Made by a program: the position numbers and the translations under genes. This document shows, in pieces, positions 36,224 to 45,329 of a stretch of 64,000 bases of DNA. Each line of letters begins with the position of its first letter. Position 1 is the first letter of the stretch. Origin of the DNA: an uncultured Muribaculaceae bacterium (GTDB lineage Bacteria > Bacteroidota > Bacteroidia > Bacteroidales > Muribaculaceae); contig CANCXM010000010.1 of NCBI GenBank assembly GCA_947381945.1, forward strand, positions 1-64,000, written 5' to 3'. Under the pieces are notes generated by a model. That model did not search any database. It saw only the letters and a program-made list of their open reading frames with translations, and was not told the origin of the DNA.

Positions 36224-37393
36224 ATGAACAATTTCACTTTCTGCACTCCCACCCGCTATGTCTTCGGCAAAGGGACCGAAGAGAAAGCTGCCGAGCTAGC
36301 CAAGGCTGCCGGATGGCAGCGCATCATGCTCGTCTATGGCGGACAGTCTGCAATCCGCAGCGGTCTTCTTGACCGCGTGAAAAAATCACTCGATGCCGCC
36401 GGACTTCCCCACATTGAACTTGGCGGCGTAAAGCCGAATCCTACCGACGACAAAGTATATGAAGGAATCGAGCTCGGACGAAAAGAGAACGTCGATGCAA
36501 TCATCGCTGTCGGCGGCGGTTCCGTAATCGATACCGCAAAAGCCATTGCCTGTGGCATCCCCTACTCCGGCGACTTCTGGGACTTCTATTGCGGCAAAGC
36601 GACAGTCAGCGAGGCTCTGCCCCTCGGCGTAATTCTCACCATCCCTGCTGCCGGAAGTGAAGGCAGCGGCAACTCTGTCATCACCAAACTCGACGGACTG
36701 CGCAAACTCTCGCTACGCACCGACACGGAACTACGTCCGAAGTTCGCCTGTCTCAATCCCGAACTCACTTTCACTCTTCCCCCTTATCAGACCGCAAGTG
36801 GCATTGCCGACATGATGGTCCACATCATGGAGCGCTATTTCTCACCCACCGAACAGGTGGAAGTGACCGACCGTCTCTGCGAAGGTCTGCTCAAAGCAAT
36901 CATCGAGGAGGCTCCCAAGGTGATTGCAGAACCGGAGAACTACGATGCCCGCGCCAACATCATGTGGAGCGGAACCCTCGCCCACAACGGCATCTGCGGC
37001 TGTGGACGACAGGAAGACTGGGCATCACACTTCATCGAACATGAGCTGAGCGCGCTCTACAATGTCACCCACGGAGCCGGTCTTGCAGTCATCACACCCG
37101 CATGGATGACCTACGTTGCTGAAATCAAGGCCGCAAAAGTCGCCCAGTTCGCACGTCGTGTCTTCGATGTGACTGAAAGCGATGAAATGAAGGCAGCAAC
37201 AGAAGGCATCAGCCGTCTGCGCGACTTCTTCCGCTCAATCGGCCTTCCTGTGACCATGAAAGAACTCGGTATCGAAAACCCCGACATCGAGCTTCTCGTC
37301 AAGAAACTCCACGAAAACAAAGGCCCGAAAATCGGAGGCTATATCCAGCTTGACTCCACCGCTACAGAGGCAATCTTCAAGCTGGCGATTTAG
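36224..37393 (+). CDS. Iron-containing (butanol-type) alcohol dehydrogenase
   Basis: A 389-residue group-III metal-dependent dehydrogenase of the BdhA/YqhD type. The NAD(P)-binding motif is AIIAVGGGSVIDTAKA, with the GGGS turn. Metal ligands are Asp and His in GIADMMVHIMERYF and further His in THFIEHELSALYNVTHGAG-like sequence (HELSALYNVTHGAGL). The length matches E. coli YqhD (387). It likely reduces aldehydes with NADPH; the physiological substrate is unknown. It stands alone between two 9-bp repeat hairpins, and no clear promoter was seen. Confidence 0.92.
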   Translation: MNNFTFCTPTRYVFGKGTEEKAAELAKAAGWQRIMLVYGGQSAIRSGLLDRVKKSLDAAGLPHIELGGVKPNPTDDKVYEGIELGRKENVDAIIAVGGGSVIDTAKAIACGIPYSGDFWDFYCGKATVSEALPLGVILTIPAAGSEGSGNSVITKLDGLRKLSLRTDTELRPKFACLNPELTFTLPPYQTASGIADMMVHIMERYFSPTEQVEVTDRLCEGLLKAIIEEAPKVIAEPENYDARANIMWSGTLAHNGICGCGRQEDWASHFIEHELSALYNVTHGAGLAVITPAWMTYVAEIKAAKVAQFARRVFDVTESDEMKAATEGISRLRDFFRSIGLPVTMKELGIENPDIELLVKKLHENKGPKIGGYIQLDSTATEAIFKLAI

Positions 37394-37433
37394 TTTTTGA
37401 AGTTTTTGAGGCAACTATCAGCCTCAGTCCCCT

Positions 37434-37547
37434 ATCGGGCTCAGCAGCCCTATCGGGCTTATTTAACTTATCAGGCCTATTGGACCTATTTGGCTTATAA
37501 AGTTCAATAAGTCAAATAGGCCAAATAGGCCTGATAAGTCTAATAAG
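37434..37547. repeat. Nine-bp repeat array folded as a long hairpin
   Basis: In 9-bp register from 37434: ATCGGGCTT, ATTTAACTT, ATCAGGCCT, ATTGGACCT and others, then inverted units to 37547. The arms 37467-37497 and 37508-37538 are 31 bp each with a few mismatches. It separates the converging alcohol dehydrogenase and YgiQ genes and could serve as their terminator. Confidence 0.88.
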
Positions 37548-37562
37548 CAAGGTAAACCCTCC

Positions 37563-39620
37563 TCAGCGGCGGGGGCCTTTGGGGGATGCTTTTGAGTTTT
37601 TATGGGAAGTATCTTTTATGTTTTTGCGGGAATTGGAATCCTTGCCGGATTTTCCTGAATACTCAGGGTGCCATGCCGGGCGCCCGGTGGTATTCCCGAA
37701 CAATTTGTTGAGAATATCCGGACGATGGAGGCGCTGGAGGGAGCGGGTGATGTCGGGGCGGTAGGCGCGGTCATACCAGAAGAAATATTTGCGCTGGGCG
37801 AGTTTCTCTTCGGGGGTAGTAGCGGTGAAGATCTTTTCGCCGGTGTAGGGATGGTAGCCGGTGTAATATATCTCCGTCGAGAGGGTCATGGGAGTAGGGG
37901 TAAAATCCTGCACCTGTTCGAGATGCAGGTTCAGTTCCTTGGTCTCCGCCGCAAGCTCAGCCATGTCCACCTCATGACAGGCGGGATGGGAAGATATGAA
38001 ATAAGGTATGAGCTGCTGTTTCAGACCGTGGCGCGAGTTGACGGTATCGAAGAAACGGTTGAACTCATGGTAGAGCTGAAATGATGGCTTGCGCATCATG
38101 TTCAAGACCGTATCCGACGTATGCTCCGGAGCAACCTTCAACCGTCCGGACACATGGGAGGTAATCAGCTCCTCGTTATACTGCCGGTTGGCCGCATCAA
38201 TCCGGCTGTCGCCGGTGCGGTGCATGGAGAGGTCGTAACGCACACCACTGCCGATGAAGGATTTCTTAATCCCGGGGACGGCATCTATGGCATGATACAG
38301 TTCAAGAATCGGACGGTGGTCGGTGTTGAGGTTCGGACACACCTTCGGATGCAGACATGAAGGTTTCAGACACTTCTCACATACCGAAAGGTTCTTTCCC
38401 CCCATGCGGTACATGTTGGCACTCGGGCCTCCAATGTCACTGAGATAGCCTTTGAAATCGGGCATCTGTGTGACCTGACGGACCTCACGGAGTACGGATT
38501 CCTTGCTGCGCGAGGCGATGAATTTTCCCTGATGGGCAGAGATGGTGCAGAACGAACAGCCCCCGAAACAGCCACGGTGAATGTTGACCGAGTGGCGTAT
38601 CATCTCGTAAGCGGGAATGCGCTTATCCTTGTAGCGCGGGTGAGGAAGACGGGTATACGGGAGGTCGAATGAAGCATCAATCTCACCGGTCGTCATCGGA
38701 GGATACATTGGGTTGACCTTCACCCAGAAACCCTTGTGGAGCTGCCAGAGAGTCTTGCCGTGCATCGCGTTGCTCTGCTGCTCTATGTGTTTGAAATTCT
38801 CGGCTTGCAGACGCTTGTCGCGCAGACAGTCGGCAAGGGAATGGAGCACAATGTCGTTCTCCCCCGCATTGAAATCCGCCTCCGGAATCCTCACGACCGT
38901 CTGCGGAAGGTCGCGGAGCGAAGCGATATGCTCGCCTGCATCAAGCCTGCGCGCTATGTCGAGAATGAATTTCTCGCCCATGCCATAGCTTATCATGTCG
39001 GCCTCGCAGTCGGCGAGAATAGACGGGCGCAGCTTGTCCTGCCAATAGTCATAGTGGCTCAGACGACGCATCGAAGCCTCGATTCCACCGGCTATGATAG
39101 GAGTGTCGGGAAAAAGCTCACGCAATATTTTTGAATAGACAATCGTAGGATAGTCGGGACGCGCACCGTGACGGCCTCCTGGTGTATAGGCATCATCGCT
39201 GCGACGTCGACGCGCCGCAGTGTAGTGGTTGACCATCGAGTCCATCGCACCGGCCGACACACCGAAAAACAACCTCGGCGCACCGAATTTCTTGAAATCA
39301 CGCAAATCGTCCTGCCAGTTCGGCTGCGGGACGATTGCCACATTGTAGCCTGCATCCTGAAGGACACGACCAAGCACCGCCGCTCCGAACGAAGGATGAT
39401 CGACGTAGGCATCGCCGGTGAAAAGCACTACATCCACATGGTCCCACCCGAGGGCTTTCATCTCCTTCACGCTTGTCGGGAGATAGCGGTCGAGAGGCGG
39501 ATATACAAGTTGGGATGATGCTGATTGCTGCTGCGAAGCCGCTTTCGGTTTCTGCTCTGAAGCCACTTTCGTCTGATGCGCGTAAGCTGATTTTGATATA
39601 TGTTTTTTCGATTGATTCAT
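37563..39620 (-). CDS. YgiQ family radical SAM protein
   Basis: A 685-residue protein of the UPF0313/YgiQ family. The N-terminal DUF3362-type region begins LPTSVKEMKALGWDHVDVVL. The 4Fe-4S radical-SAM cluster is bound by Cys in RGCFGGCSFCTISAHQG (C-x3-C-x2-C), followed by a Cys-rich insert (CEKCLKPSCLHPKVCPN). The first 40 residues (Lys/Gln/Ser-rich) and the last 30 (SGKDSNSRKNIKDTSHKNSK) are low-complexity tails. The reaction is unknown. It starts 15 bp after uvrB ends, so the two are probably co-transcribed. Confidence 0.93.
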   Translation of the reverse strand: MNQSKKHISKSAYAHQTKVASEQKPKAASQQQSASSQLVYPPLDRYLPTSVKEMKALGWDHVDVVLFTGDAYVDHPSFGAAVLGRVLQDAGYNVAIVPQPNWQDDLRDFKKFGAPRLFFGVSAGAMDSMVNHYTAARRRRSDDAYTPGGRHGARPDYPTIVYSKILRELFPDTPIIAGGIEASMRRLSHYDYWQDKLRPSILADCEADMISYGMGEKFILDIARRLDAGEHIASLRDLPQTVVRIPEADFNAGENDIVLHSLADCLRDKRLQAENFKHIEQQSNAMHGKTLWQLHKGFWVKVNPMYPPMTTGEIDASFDLPYTRLPHPRYKDKRIPAYEMIRHSVNIHRGCFGGCSFCTISAHQGKFIASRSKESVLREVRQVTQMPDFKGYLSDIGGPSANMYRMGGKNLSVCEKCLKPSCLHPKVCPNLNTDHRPILELYHAIDAVPGIKKSFIGSGVRYDLSMHRTGDSRIDAANRQYNEELITSHVSGRLKVAPEHTSDTVLNMMRKPSFQLYHEFNRFFDTVNSRHGLKQQLIPYFISSHPACHEVDMAELAAETKELNLHLEQVQDFTPTPMTLSTEIYYTGYHPYTGEKIFTATTPEEKLAQRKYFFWYDRAYRPDITRSLQRLHRPDILNKLFGNTTGRPAWHPEYSGKSGKDSNSRKNIKDTSHKNSKASPKGPRR

Positions 39621-39635
39621 GACAGGATATTTTGT

Positions 39636-41735
39636 TTACTCCGCCGGCATTTTCGCCAGTTGCTCCTCCATAGCGAGAATTTCGTCGCGCATACGGGCGG
39701 CCTCGATGAAATCCATGCGCTTTGCGGCATCGACCATCTCCACGCGGCGTTTGGTGATGAGCTTCTGGAGCGCATCGGCCGACAGATATGGCATGACGGG
39801 ATCGGCAGCAAGGTTGACCTTCGTACTGTATTCCTCCGCGTAGGGCACAGGGGCAGTGGAGCGCCCGGTCTTCGGCTGTCGCGACGGGGAAGCAGCGCGC
39901 GAACGTGCGGCCTTGAGATTGTCGGCTGTCTCGTCCTCTGTTTCAAGTCCGATGATTGAATTACGGGCCTTGATGATAGCCTGAGGCGTTATGCCATGCT
40001 CCTCATTGTAGGCAAGCTGCACGGCTCGGCGGCGGGCGGTCTCGTCGATGGTCTGCTGCATGGAATCGGTAATCTTGTCGGCATACATGATGACCGTTCC
40101 GTTTAGATTTCGGGCTGCACGACCGACTGTCTGCGTCAGCGAACGGTGTGAGCGCAGGAAGCCCTCCTTATCGGCATCAAGGATGGCTACAAGCGAAACC
40201 TCCGGCAAGTCAAGACCTTCACGGAGAAGATTGACACCCACAAGCACGTCAAACTCTCCGGCGCGCAGACCGTCGAGAATCTTGATGCGGTCAAGGGTGT
40301 CGACATCGCTGTGGATGTATGCGGTCTTGATGCGCAGGCGTGTGAGATAGTCGTTGAGTTCCTCGGCCATGCGCTTGGTGAGGGTGGTGACGAGCACACG
40401 CTCGTCGCGCTCGATGCGCTCGTTGATTTCATGCAACAGGTCGTCAATCTGATTGAGCGACGGACGCACCTCGATTATCGGGTCGAGCAAGCCGGTCGGG
40501 CGGATAATCTGCTCTACGACCACACCTTCACATTTCTCCAGTTCGTAGTCGGCAGGAGTGGCGCTGACGTAGAGCACCTGAGGGGTCAGTCGCTCGAATT
40601 CCTCGAATTTAAGCGGACGGTTGTCAAGAGCGGCAGGAAGGCGGAAACCGTACTCCACAAGGTTCATCTTGCGCGAAAGGTCACCGCCATACATCGCACG
40701 GCACTGCGGGAGCGTCACATGGCTCTCGTCAATAATCGTAAGGAAGTCCTTCGGGAAATAGTCGAGAAGGCAGAAGGGACGCATACCGGGCTGACGGCCG
40801 TCGAAATAACGGCTGTAGTTCTCGATGCCGGAGCAATGACCAACCTCGCGGAGCATCTCGACATCGTAGGTGACACGCTCGAGCAGTCGCTTGGCCTCCA
40901 GTTCCTTGGCCTCGCGCATGAAATAGTTGTACTGTTCGCCGAGGTCAAGTTCAATCTGACCGATGGCCGAGCCCATGCGTTCTGGAGAGGTCACGAAGAG
41001 ATTGGCGGGATAAATCTGGAAAATATCGTGGGTGCCGAGCGATGTGTTGTCGGATGGATGAAGGGTCTTGATTGACTCTATCTCGTCGCCCCAGAAGGTG
41101 ACGCGGACAATGATTTCCTCGTAGGCCAGACGGATGTCGACCGTGTCCCCCTTGACACGGAAAGTGCCTCGGGAAAGCTCCATCTCATTGCGGGAATAGA
41201 GCGACCCCACGAGCGAACGCAGAAATTTATTGCGGGTTATCTTCTGACCGACTTTCACCGTGACGACATTGCTGTCGAAATCCTCCGGATTGCCCATACC
41301 GTAGAGACAGGAAACCGAAGAGACAACCACGACATCCTTGCGTCCGGAGAGCAGTGCCGAGACTGTGGCAAGACGGAGTTTCTCAATCTCATCGTTAATC
41401 ATGAGATCCTTCTCGATATACTTGTCGACGGTCGGGATGTAGGCTTCCGGCTGATAATAGTCGTAGTACGACACGAAATACTGCACCGAATTGTTCGGGA
41501 AAAATCCCTTGAACTCGCTGTAGAGCTGTGCCGCGAGAGTCTTGTTGTGGCTTAGGATGAGAGTGGGTTTCTCGACCTGCTCGATGACATTGGCCATCGT
41601 GAAGGTCTTACCCGAACCGGTGACACCGAGGAGGGTCTGCGCCTTCTCCCCGGCACGGATACCGGCCACAAGCTGCTCGATGGCCTGCGGCTGGTCGCCC
41701 GTCGGTTTATATTGTGAAGATAACTGGAAATTCAT
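39636..41735 (-). CDS. uvrB: Excinuclease ABC subunit B
   Basis: A 699-residue nucleotide-excision-repair helicase. Walker A is LLGVTGSGKTFTMANVI (near residue 40), the beta-hairpin region is YYDYYQPEAYIP, and helicase motif VI lies around TQTVGRAARN. The C-terminal UVR motif (MVDAAKRMDFIEAARMRDEI) contacts UvrC. The N-terminal MNFQLSSQYKPTGDQPQAIE is canonical. A Ser/Arg-rich stretch (about 605-630) precedes the last domain, as is common in this phylum. Confidence 0.97.
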   Translation of the reverse strand: MNFQLSSQYKPTGDQPQAIEQLVAGIRAGEKAQTLLGVTGSGKTFTMANVIEQVEKPTLILSHNKTLAAQLYSEFKGFFPNNSVQYFVSYYDYYQPEAYIPTVDKYIEKDLMINDEIEKLRLATVSALLSGRKDVVVVSSVSCLYGMGNPEDFDSNVVTVKVGQKITRNKFLRSLVGSLYSRNEMELSRGTFRVKGDTVDIRLAYEEIIVRVTFWGDEIESIKTLHPSDNTSLGTHDIFQIYPANLFVTSPERMGSAIGQIELDLGEQYNYFMREAKELEAKRLLERVTYDVEMLREVGHCSGIENYSRYFDGRQPGMRPFCLLDYFPKDFLTIIDESHVTLPQCRAMYGGDLSRKMNLVEYGFRLPAALDNRPLKFEEFERLTPQVLYVSATPADYELEKCEGVVVEQIIRPTGLLDPIIEVRPSLNQIDDLLHEINERIERDERVLVTTLTKRMAEELNDYLTRLRIKTAYIHSDVDTLDRIKILDGLRAGEFDVLVGVNLLREGLDLPEVSLVAILDADKEGFLRSHRSLTQTVGRAARNLNGTVIMYADKITDSMQQTIDETARRRAVQLAYNEEHGITPQAIIKARNSIIGLETEDETADNLKAARSRAASPSRQPKTGRSTAPVPYAEEYSTKVNLAADPVMPYLSADALQKLITKRRVEMVDAAKRMDFIEAARMRDEILAMEEQLAKMPAE

Positions 41736-41741
41736 AACTTA

Positions 41742-41772
41742 CAAAATTACGAAAATATACCGTAATCTCCAA
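41742..41772 (-). promoter_or_regulatory. Promoter of uvrB-ygiQ
   Basis: On the minus strand, TTG (41770-41772), a 20-bp spacer and TAATTTTG (41742-41749), only 7 bp before the start codon, so the transcript has almost no leader. No LexA-like box was seen. Confidence 0.6.
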
Positions 41773-41989
41773 CAGACAGTTTTCTCATTTCAAAAATTTT
41801 AAGAGGGTGTTTGCATTATCGCACCATTTCGCGACTTTCCCGCCGTAACTTTGCAACATCAACACAATCTTCCCCCAATTCCCCTTGAAAACAACCTGAA
41901 ATCATTCATCCTCCAAACCCTCCTCACCATGCCAGAAATCAGAACCGACATCGAAAATCTCCACTCCAAGGAGCAGACCAGAACAAATC

Positions 41990-44029
41990 ATGCAAGCCGA
42001 TGGTTATATAAGGATAATTTACAGATTATTCACCATCATTATGCAGTCATCAACACAAACTCCATCCCCACATATCCACAAAGTCACGATGGCAGCCCTC
42101 CTTGTGACCATAGGCATCGTATTCGGCGACATCGGCACATCACCGCTCTATGTGATGAAGGCCATAATGGGTGTGAACCCTCATTTTGACCCCGACTATG
42201 TAATCGGAGCCGTGTCATGCGTGATATGGACCCTCACCTTGCAGACAACACTCAAGTACGTCGTCATCGCACTGCGTGCCGACAACAAGGGCGAAGGTGG
42301 CATCCTTGCCCTCTACTCCCTCATCAAAGGCTTGAAAAAGCACTGGATATATGTCCTCGCCGCCATTGGCGCAAGCGCACTCATCGCCGACGGAGTGATA
42401 ACACCGGCCATGACCGTCACTTCGGCCATCGAGGGTCTCCGCGACCTCAACCCCTCGGCACCCGTGCTGCCTATCGTGGTGGTCATCATCTCGGCAATCT
42501 TCCTTGTACAGCCTCTCGGCACAAAAGCCATCGGAAAATTCTTCGGCCCATTCATGCTCGCATGGTTCCTGATGCTCGGGATACTCGGAGCCGCACATCT
42601 CGCCGACCACTGGGCGATAATGAAAGCGTTCAATCCCTGGTATGCAGTACGTCTGCTCATCGATTATCCCGGATGGTTCCTCATACTCGGCGCAGTCTTC
42701 CTCTGCACCACCGGAGCCGAAGCCCTCTATTCGGACATGGGTCACTGCGGCCGCCTGAACATCACCTACAGTTGGCTGTTCGTGAAACTCATGCTCATCC
42801 TCAACTATCTCGGACAGGGAGCATGGATAATCGCACAAGGCAGCGGTTTTTCCGACACTGTCAACCCATTCTACGGAGTGATGCCCGGATGGTTCCTCCC
42901 CGCGGGAATCGTTATGAGTACCGGAGCGGCAATCATAGCAAGCCAGGCGCTGCTGAGCGGTTCATTCACCATTTTCAGCGAAGCCATGAGCCTTGATTTC
43001 TGGCCACGCCTGCGCATCAAATATCCATCTACACTCAAAGGACAGCTCTATATACCGATGGTCAACTGCTTCCTCTACATAGGCTGTCTGCTCACAGTGC
43101 TGCTTTTCCGCACTTCCGGCCACATGGAGGCTGCCTACGGACTCGCAATCACAATCACCATGCTCATGACGACGGTGCTTCTGGCACTCTACCTCCGCCA
43201 TCGCGGTGCAAAGCTCTGGACAGTCGGGCTCTTCACGGTAACTTTCACACTGATTGAAGGTGCGTTTTTCATCGCCAACATGTTCAAGTTTGTCCACGGC
43301 GGATGGTTCACGCTTCTTATTGCAGGACTCGTATGCGCAGTGATGCTCGTATGGCGCAGAGCCACAGTCATCCGACGCAAGTTCATCGAATACCGCCCCT
43401 TCAGCCAATACACCGACATCATTACTGACATCAAGAATGACCGTGAGATACCGAAGTATTCATCCAACGTTGTCTATCTCAGCCGTTCGCCGAAAGCCGA
43501 CGAGGTCGAGTCAAAGCTCATCTACTCCATAATCAACAAGCAGCCCAAACGCTCCGACCACTACTGGATCATGCGTGTGGAGTTCACCGACAGCCCCGAC
43601 ACTCTCGAATATGAGCGTCAGATAATAATCCCCGGAACGCTCACGAGCCTCAATTTCCGTCTTGGATTCAGAGTGGAACCTCAGCTAAGTGTCTATCTCC
43701 GTCAGGCCATCGAGGACATGGTCGGAGAGGGCCTGATTGATCTGACAAGCACCTATACGTCACTGCAGTCTCATGGAATCGCCGGTGATTTCCGCTTCAT
43801 CATCATCCACAGGATATTCTCGCCGTCGAGTCAATGCAACGGCTCGGACCGGATACTGATGAATCTCCACGCAATCCTGCGCAAGATGGAGCTCAGCGCC
43901 GGAAAGGCTTTCGGGCTTGACACGAGCACACTGAAAGTCGAGACCGTTCCCCTCATCATCAACACCCGCTCCCCCCGCCGCATCAAGCGCATCGAATCGG
44001 AGGAAGAGACGAAGACGAAAAGCTCATAG
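41990..44029 (+). CDS. kup: KUP family potassium uptake protein
   Basis: A 679-residue K+/H+ symporter. About 12 transmembrane helices fill residues 30-450, starting with the family signature VTIGIVFGDIGTSPLYVM and continuing through GEGGILALYSLI and TGAEALYSDMGHCG. The C-terminal 200 residues are the cytosolic domain seen in KUP proteins. Translation may instead start at Met18 (42041), which gives the more typical short N-terminus; the first start is used because it has an AAGGAG about 15 nt upstream. A lone -7 box TAACTTTG lies at 41846-41853. Confidence 0.94.
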   Translation: MQADGYIRIIYRLFTIIMQSSTQTPSPHIHKVTMAALLVTIGIVFGDIGTSPLYVMKAIMGVNPHFDPDYVIGAVSCVIWTLTLQTTLKYVVIALRADNKGEGGILALYSLIKGLKKHWIYVLAAIGASALIADGVITPAMTVTSAIEGLRDLNPSAPVLPIVVVIISAIFLVQPLGTKAIGKFFGPFMLAWFLMLGILGAAHLADHWAIMKAFNPWYAVRLLIDYPGWFLILGAVFLCTTGAEALYSDMGHCGRLNITYSWLFVKLMLILNYLGQGAWIIAQGSGFSDTVNPFYGVMPGWFLPAGIVMSTGAAIIASQALLSGSFTIFSEAMSLDFWPRLRIKYPSTLKGQLYIPMVNCFLYIGCLLTVLLFRTSGHMEAAYGLAITITMLMTTVLLALYLRHRGAKLWTVGLFTVTFTLIEGAFFIANMFKFVHGGWFTLLIAGLVCAVMLVWRRATVIRRKFIEYRPFSQYTDIITDIKNDREIPKYSSNVVYLSRSPKADEVESKLIYSIINKQPKRSDHYWIMRVEFTDSPDTLEYERQIIIPGTLTSLNFRLGFRVEPQLSVYLRQAIEDMVGEGLIDLTSTYTSLQSHGIAGDFRFIIIHRIFSPSSQCNGSDRILMNLHAILRKMELSAGKAFGLDTSTLKVETVPLIINTRSPRRIKRIESEEETKTKSS

Positions 44030-44351
44030 CTGGTGATGTCCAACGGCCAGAAAGTGGTATCTCACAACTCACAGGTGGTGTCCAACGGCCCGAAGGTGGT
44101 GTCCTGCGGACACCCGCTATCCTATTCATCATTCATCTACCTATCCCACCCGCATTCCTCATCTCTACTATATTGCGATTGCAATAATACACCCGGATAA
44201 GAAACACCAAAGGCCAAGGAAGCATGAGTCTAAGACTCATCTTTCCTTGGCCAATGATCTTTTGAGCGGGATTTATTCAATCCCCTAACCAATATTCCTG
44301 TGATTAGATCTTACCGACAAGACGATTAAATCTTATCTACAAGCAAGATAA
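44030..44351. other. Intergenic region kup-ahpC
   Basis: A 322-bp gap with two GGTGTCCAACGGCC-type repeats (about 44032-44090), a hairpin terminator (44212-44252) and three imperfect copies of the ahpC 3' end (starting near 44304, 44326 and 44352). No gene seen. Confidence 0.6.
44212..44252. terminator. Bidirectional terminator between kup and ahpC
   Basis: 19-nt arms (44212-44230 with 44234-44252), nearly perfect, with a 3-nt loop between converging genes. Confidence 0.75.
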
Positions 44352-44918
44352 TTAGATCTTACCTACAAGATCAATACCGGGCTTAAGGGTCTCCTTACCG
44401 GGTTTCCAACGGGCAGGGCAAACCTGATCGCCGTGCTGGGCTACGAACTGTGCGGCCTCAAGCTTACGGAGAAGTTCTTCGGCGTTACGGCCGATACCGT
44501 TGTCCTGAACCTCGGCTATCTTGATCTTACCCTCGGGATTGATAACGAAGGTGCCTCTGTACGACATGAAATCGTCAGGGTTCAACACTCCGAAATATTC
44601 CGAAAGAACACCGGTCTTATCAGCTAGCATAGGGAATTTAACCTTCTTGATTGAATCGCTGGCATCGTGCCATGCCTTGTGGGTGAACTGGCTGTCGGTG
44701 CTTACACTGTAGACCTCAGCTCCAAGTTCCTTGAACTTATCGTAGTTCTCTGCCATATCGACCAATTCGGTAGGACATACGAAAGTAAAGTCCGCAGGAT
44801 AGAAGAAGAGGATTGACCATTTGCCTTTAAGGTCAGCATCGGTCACCTTTTTAAAATTTCCGTCAACAAACGCGTCGACGGAAAACTGGGGGATTTCCTG
44901 ATTGATGATTGTCTGCAT
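44352..44918 (-). CDS. ahpC: Alkyl hydroperoxide reductase C (peroxiredoxin)
   Basis: A 188-residue typical 2-Cys peroxiredoxin that reduces H2O2 and organic peroxides. The peroxidatic Cys is in FYPADFTFVCPTEL (near residue 48), the resolving Cys in GDQVCPARWKPG near the end. The usual reductase gene ahpF is not adjacent on either side, unlike in many Bacteroides. The last codons (DLVGKI) and stop are imperfectly repeated twice more downstream, a small duplication with no coding effect. Confidence 0.96.
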   Translation of the reverse strand: MQTIINQEIPQFSVDAFVDGNFKKVTDADLKGKWSILFFYPADFTFVCPTELVDMAENYDKFKELGAEVYSVSTDSQFTHKAWHDASDSIKKVKFPMLADKTGVLSEYFGVLNPDDFMSYRGTFVINPEGKIKIAEVQDNGIGRNAEELLRKLEAAQFVAQHGDQVCPARWKPGKETLKPGIDLVGKI

Positions 44919-45329
44919 AATTGGTATTATGTTTTTTAGTAGTTTATGTGTTTATCACAGTTTGACCGGGAAAGATGCGTTGGATTGTCGACGCCTCCTT
45001 TCCGGCCGCCATATAAAACAACGCTCATCCACAAAATTTGGTTCGTCTTCACCACTACAGAGCTTTTTACTTAAAATTATCACAACTTCAAGTATTATAA
45101 ATAGTTAAAAGGACGGTTTTAAATATAATAATGTCTACTATGTGGGAAAACCCGTTGGATTATTCACATTTTTATGTTAATTTTGACGCAAAATGTTAAC
45201 GCGATTGAAACTTGTTTGAAAAATTTTACAACAATTATACATTGCAATTGTTAACATATTAAATATCCACACAAAGTTCATGGCGCTACCCCCTGAAAGG
45301 GGACGCACGATATACTTACAAAAGAGAGA
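44919..45329. other. Divergent region ahpC / rprX
   Basis: A 411-bp AT-rich divergent spacer. It contains the rprX promoter (45155-45185). I found no consensus promoter for ahpC and no recognisable OxyR site. Confidence 0.5.
45155..45185 (+). promoter_or_regulatory. Promoter of rprX-rprY
   Basis: TTG (45155-45157), a 20-bp spacer and TAATTTTG (45178-45185). The leader is about 140 nt. Confidence 0.65.
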
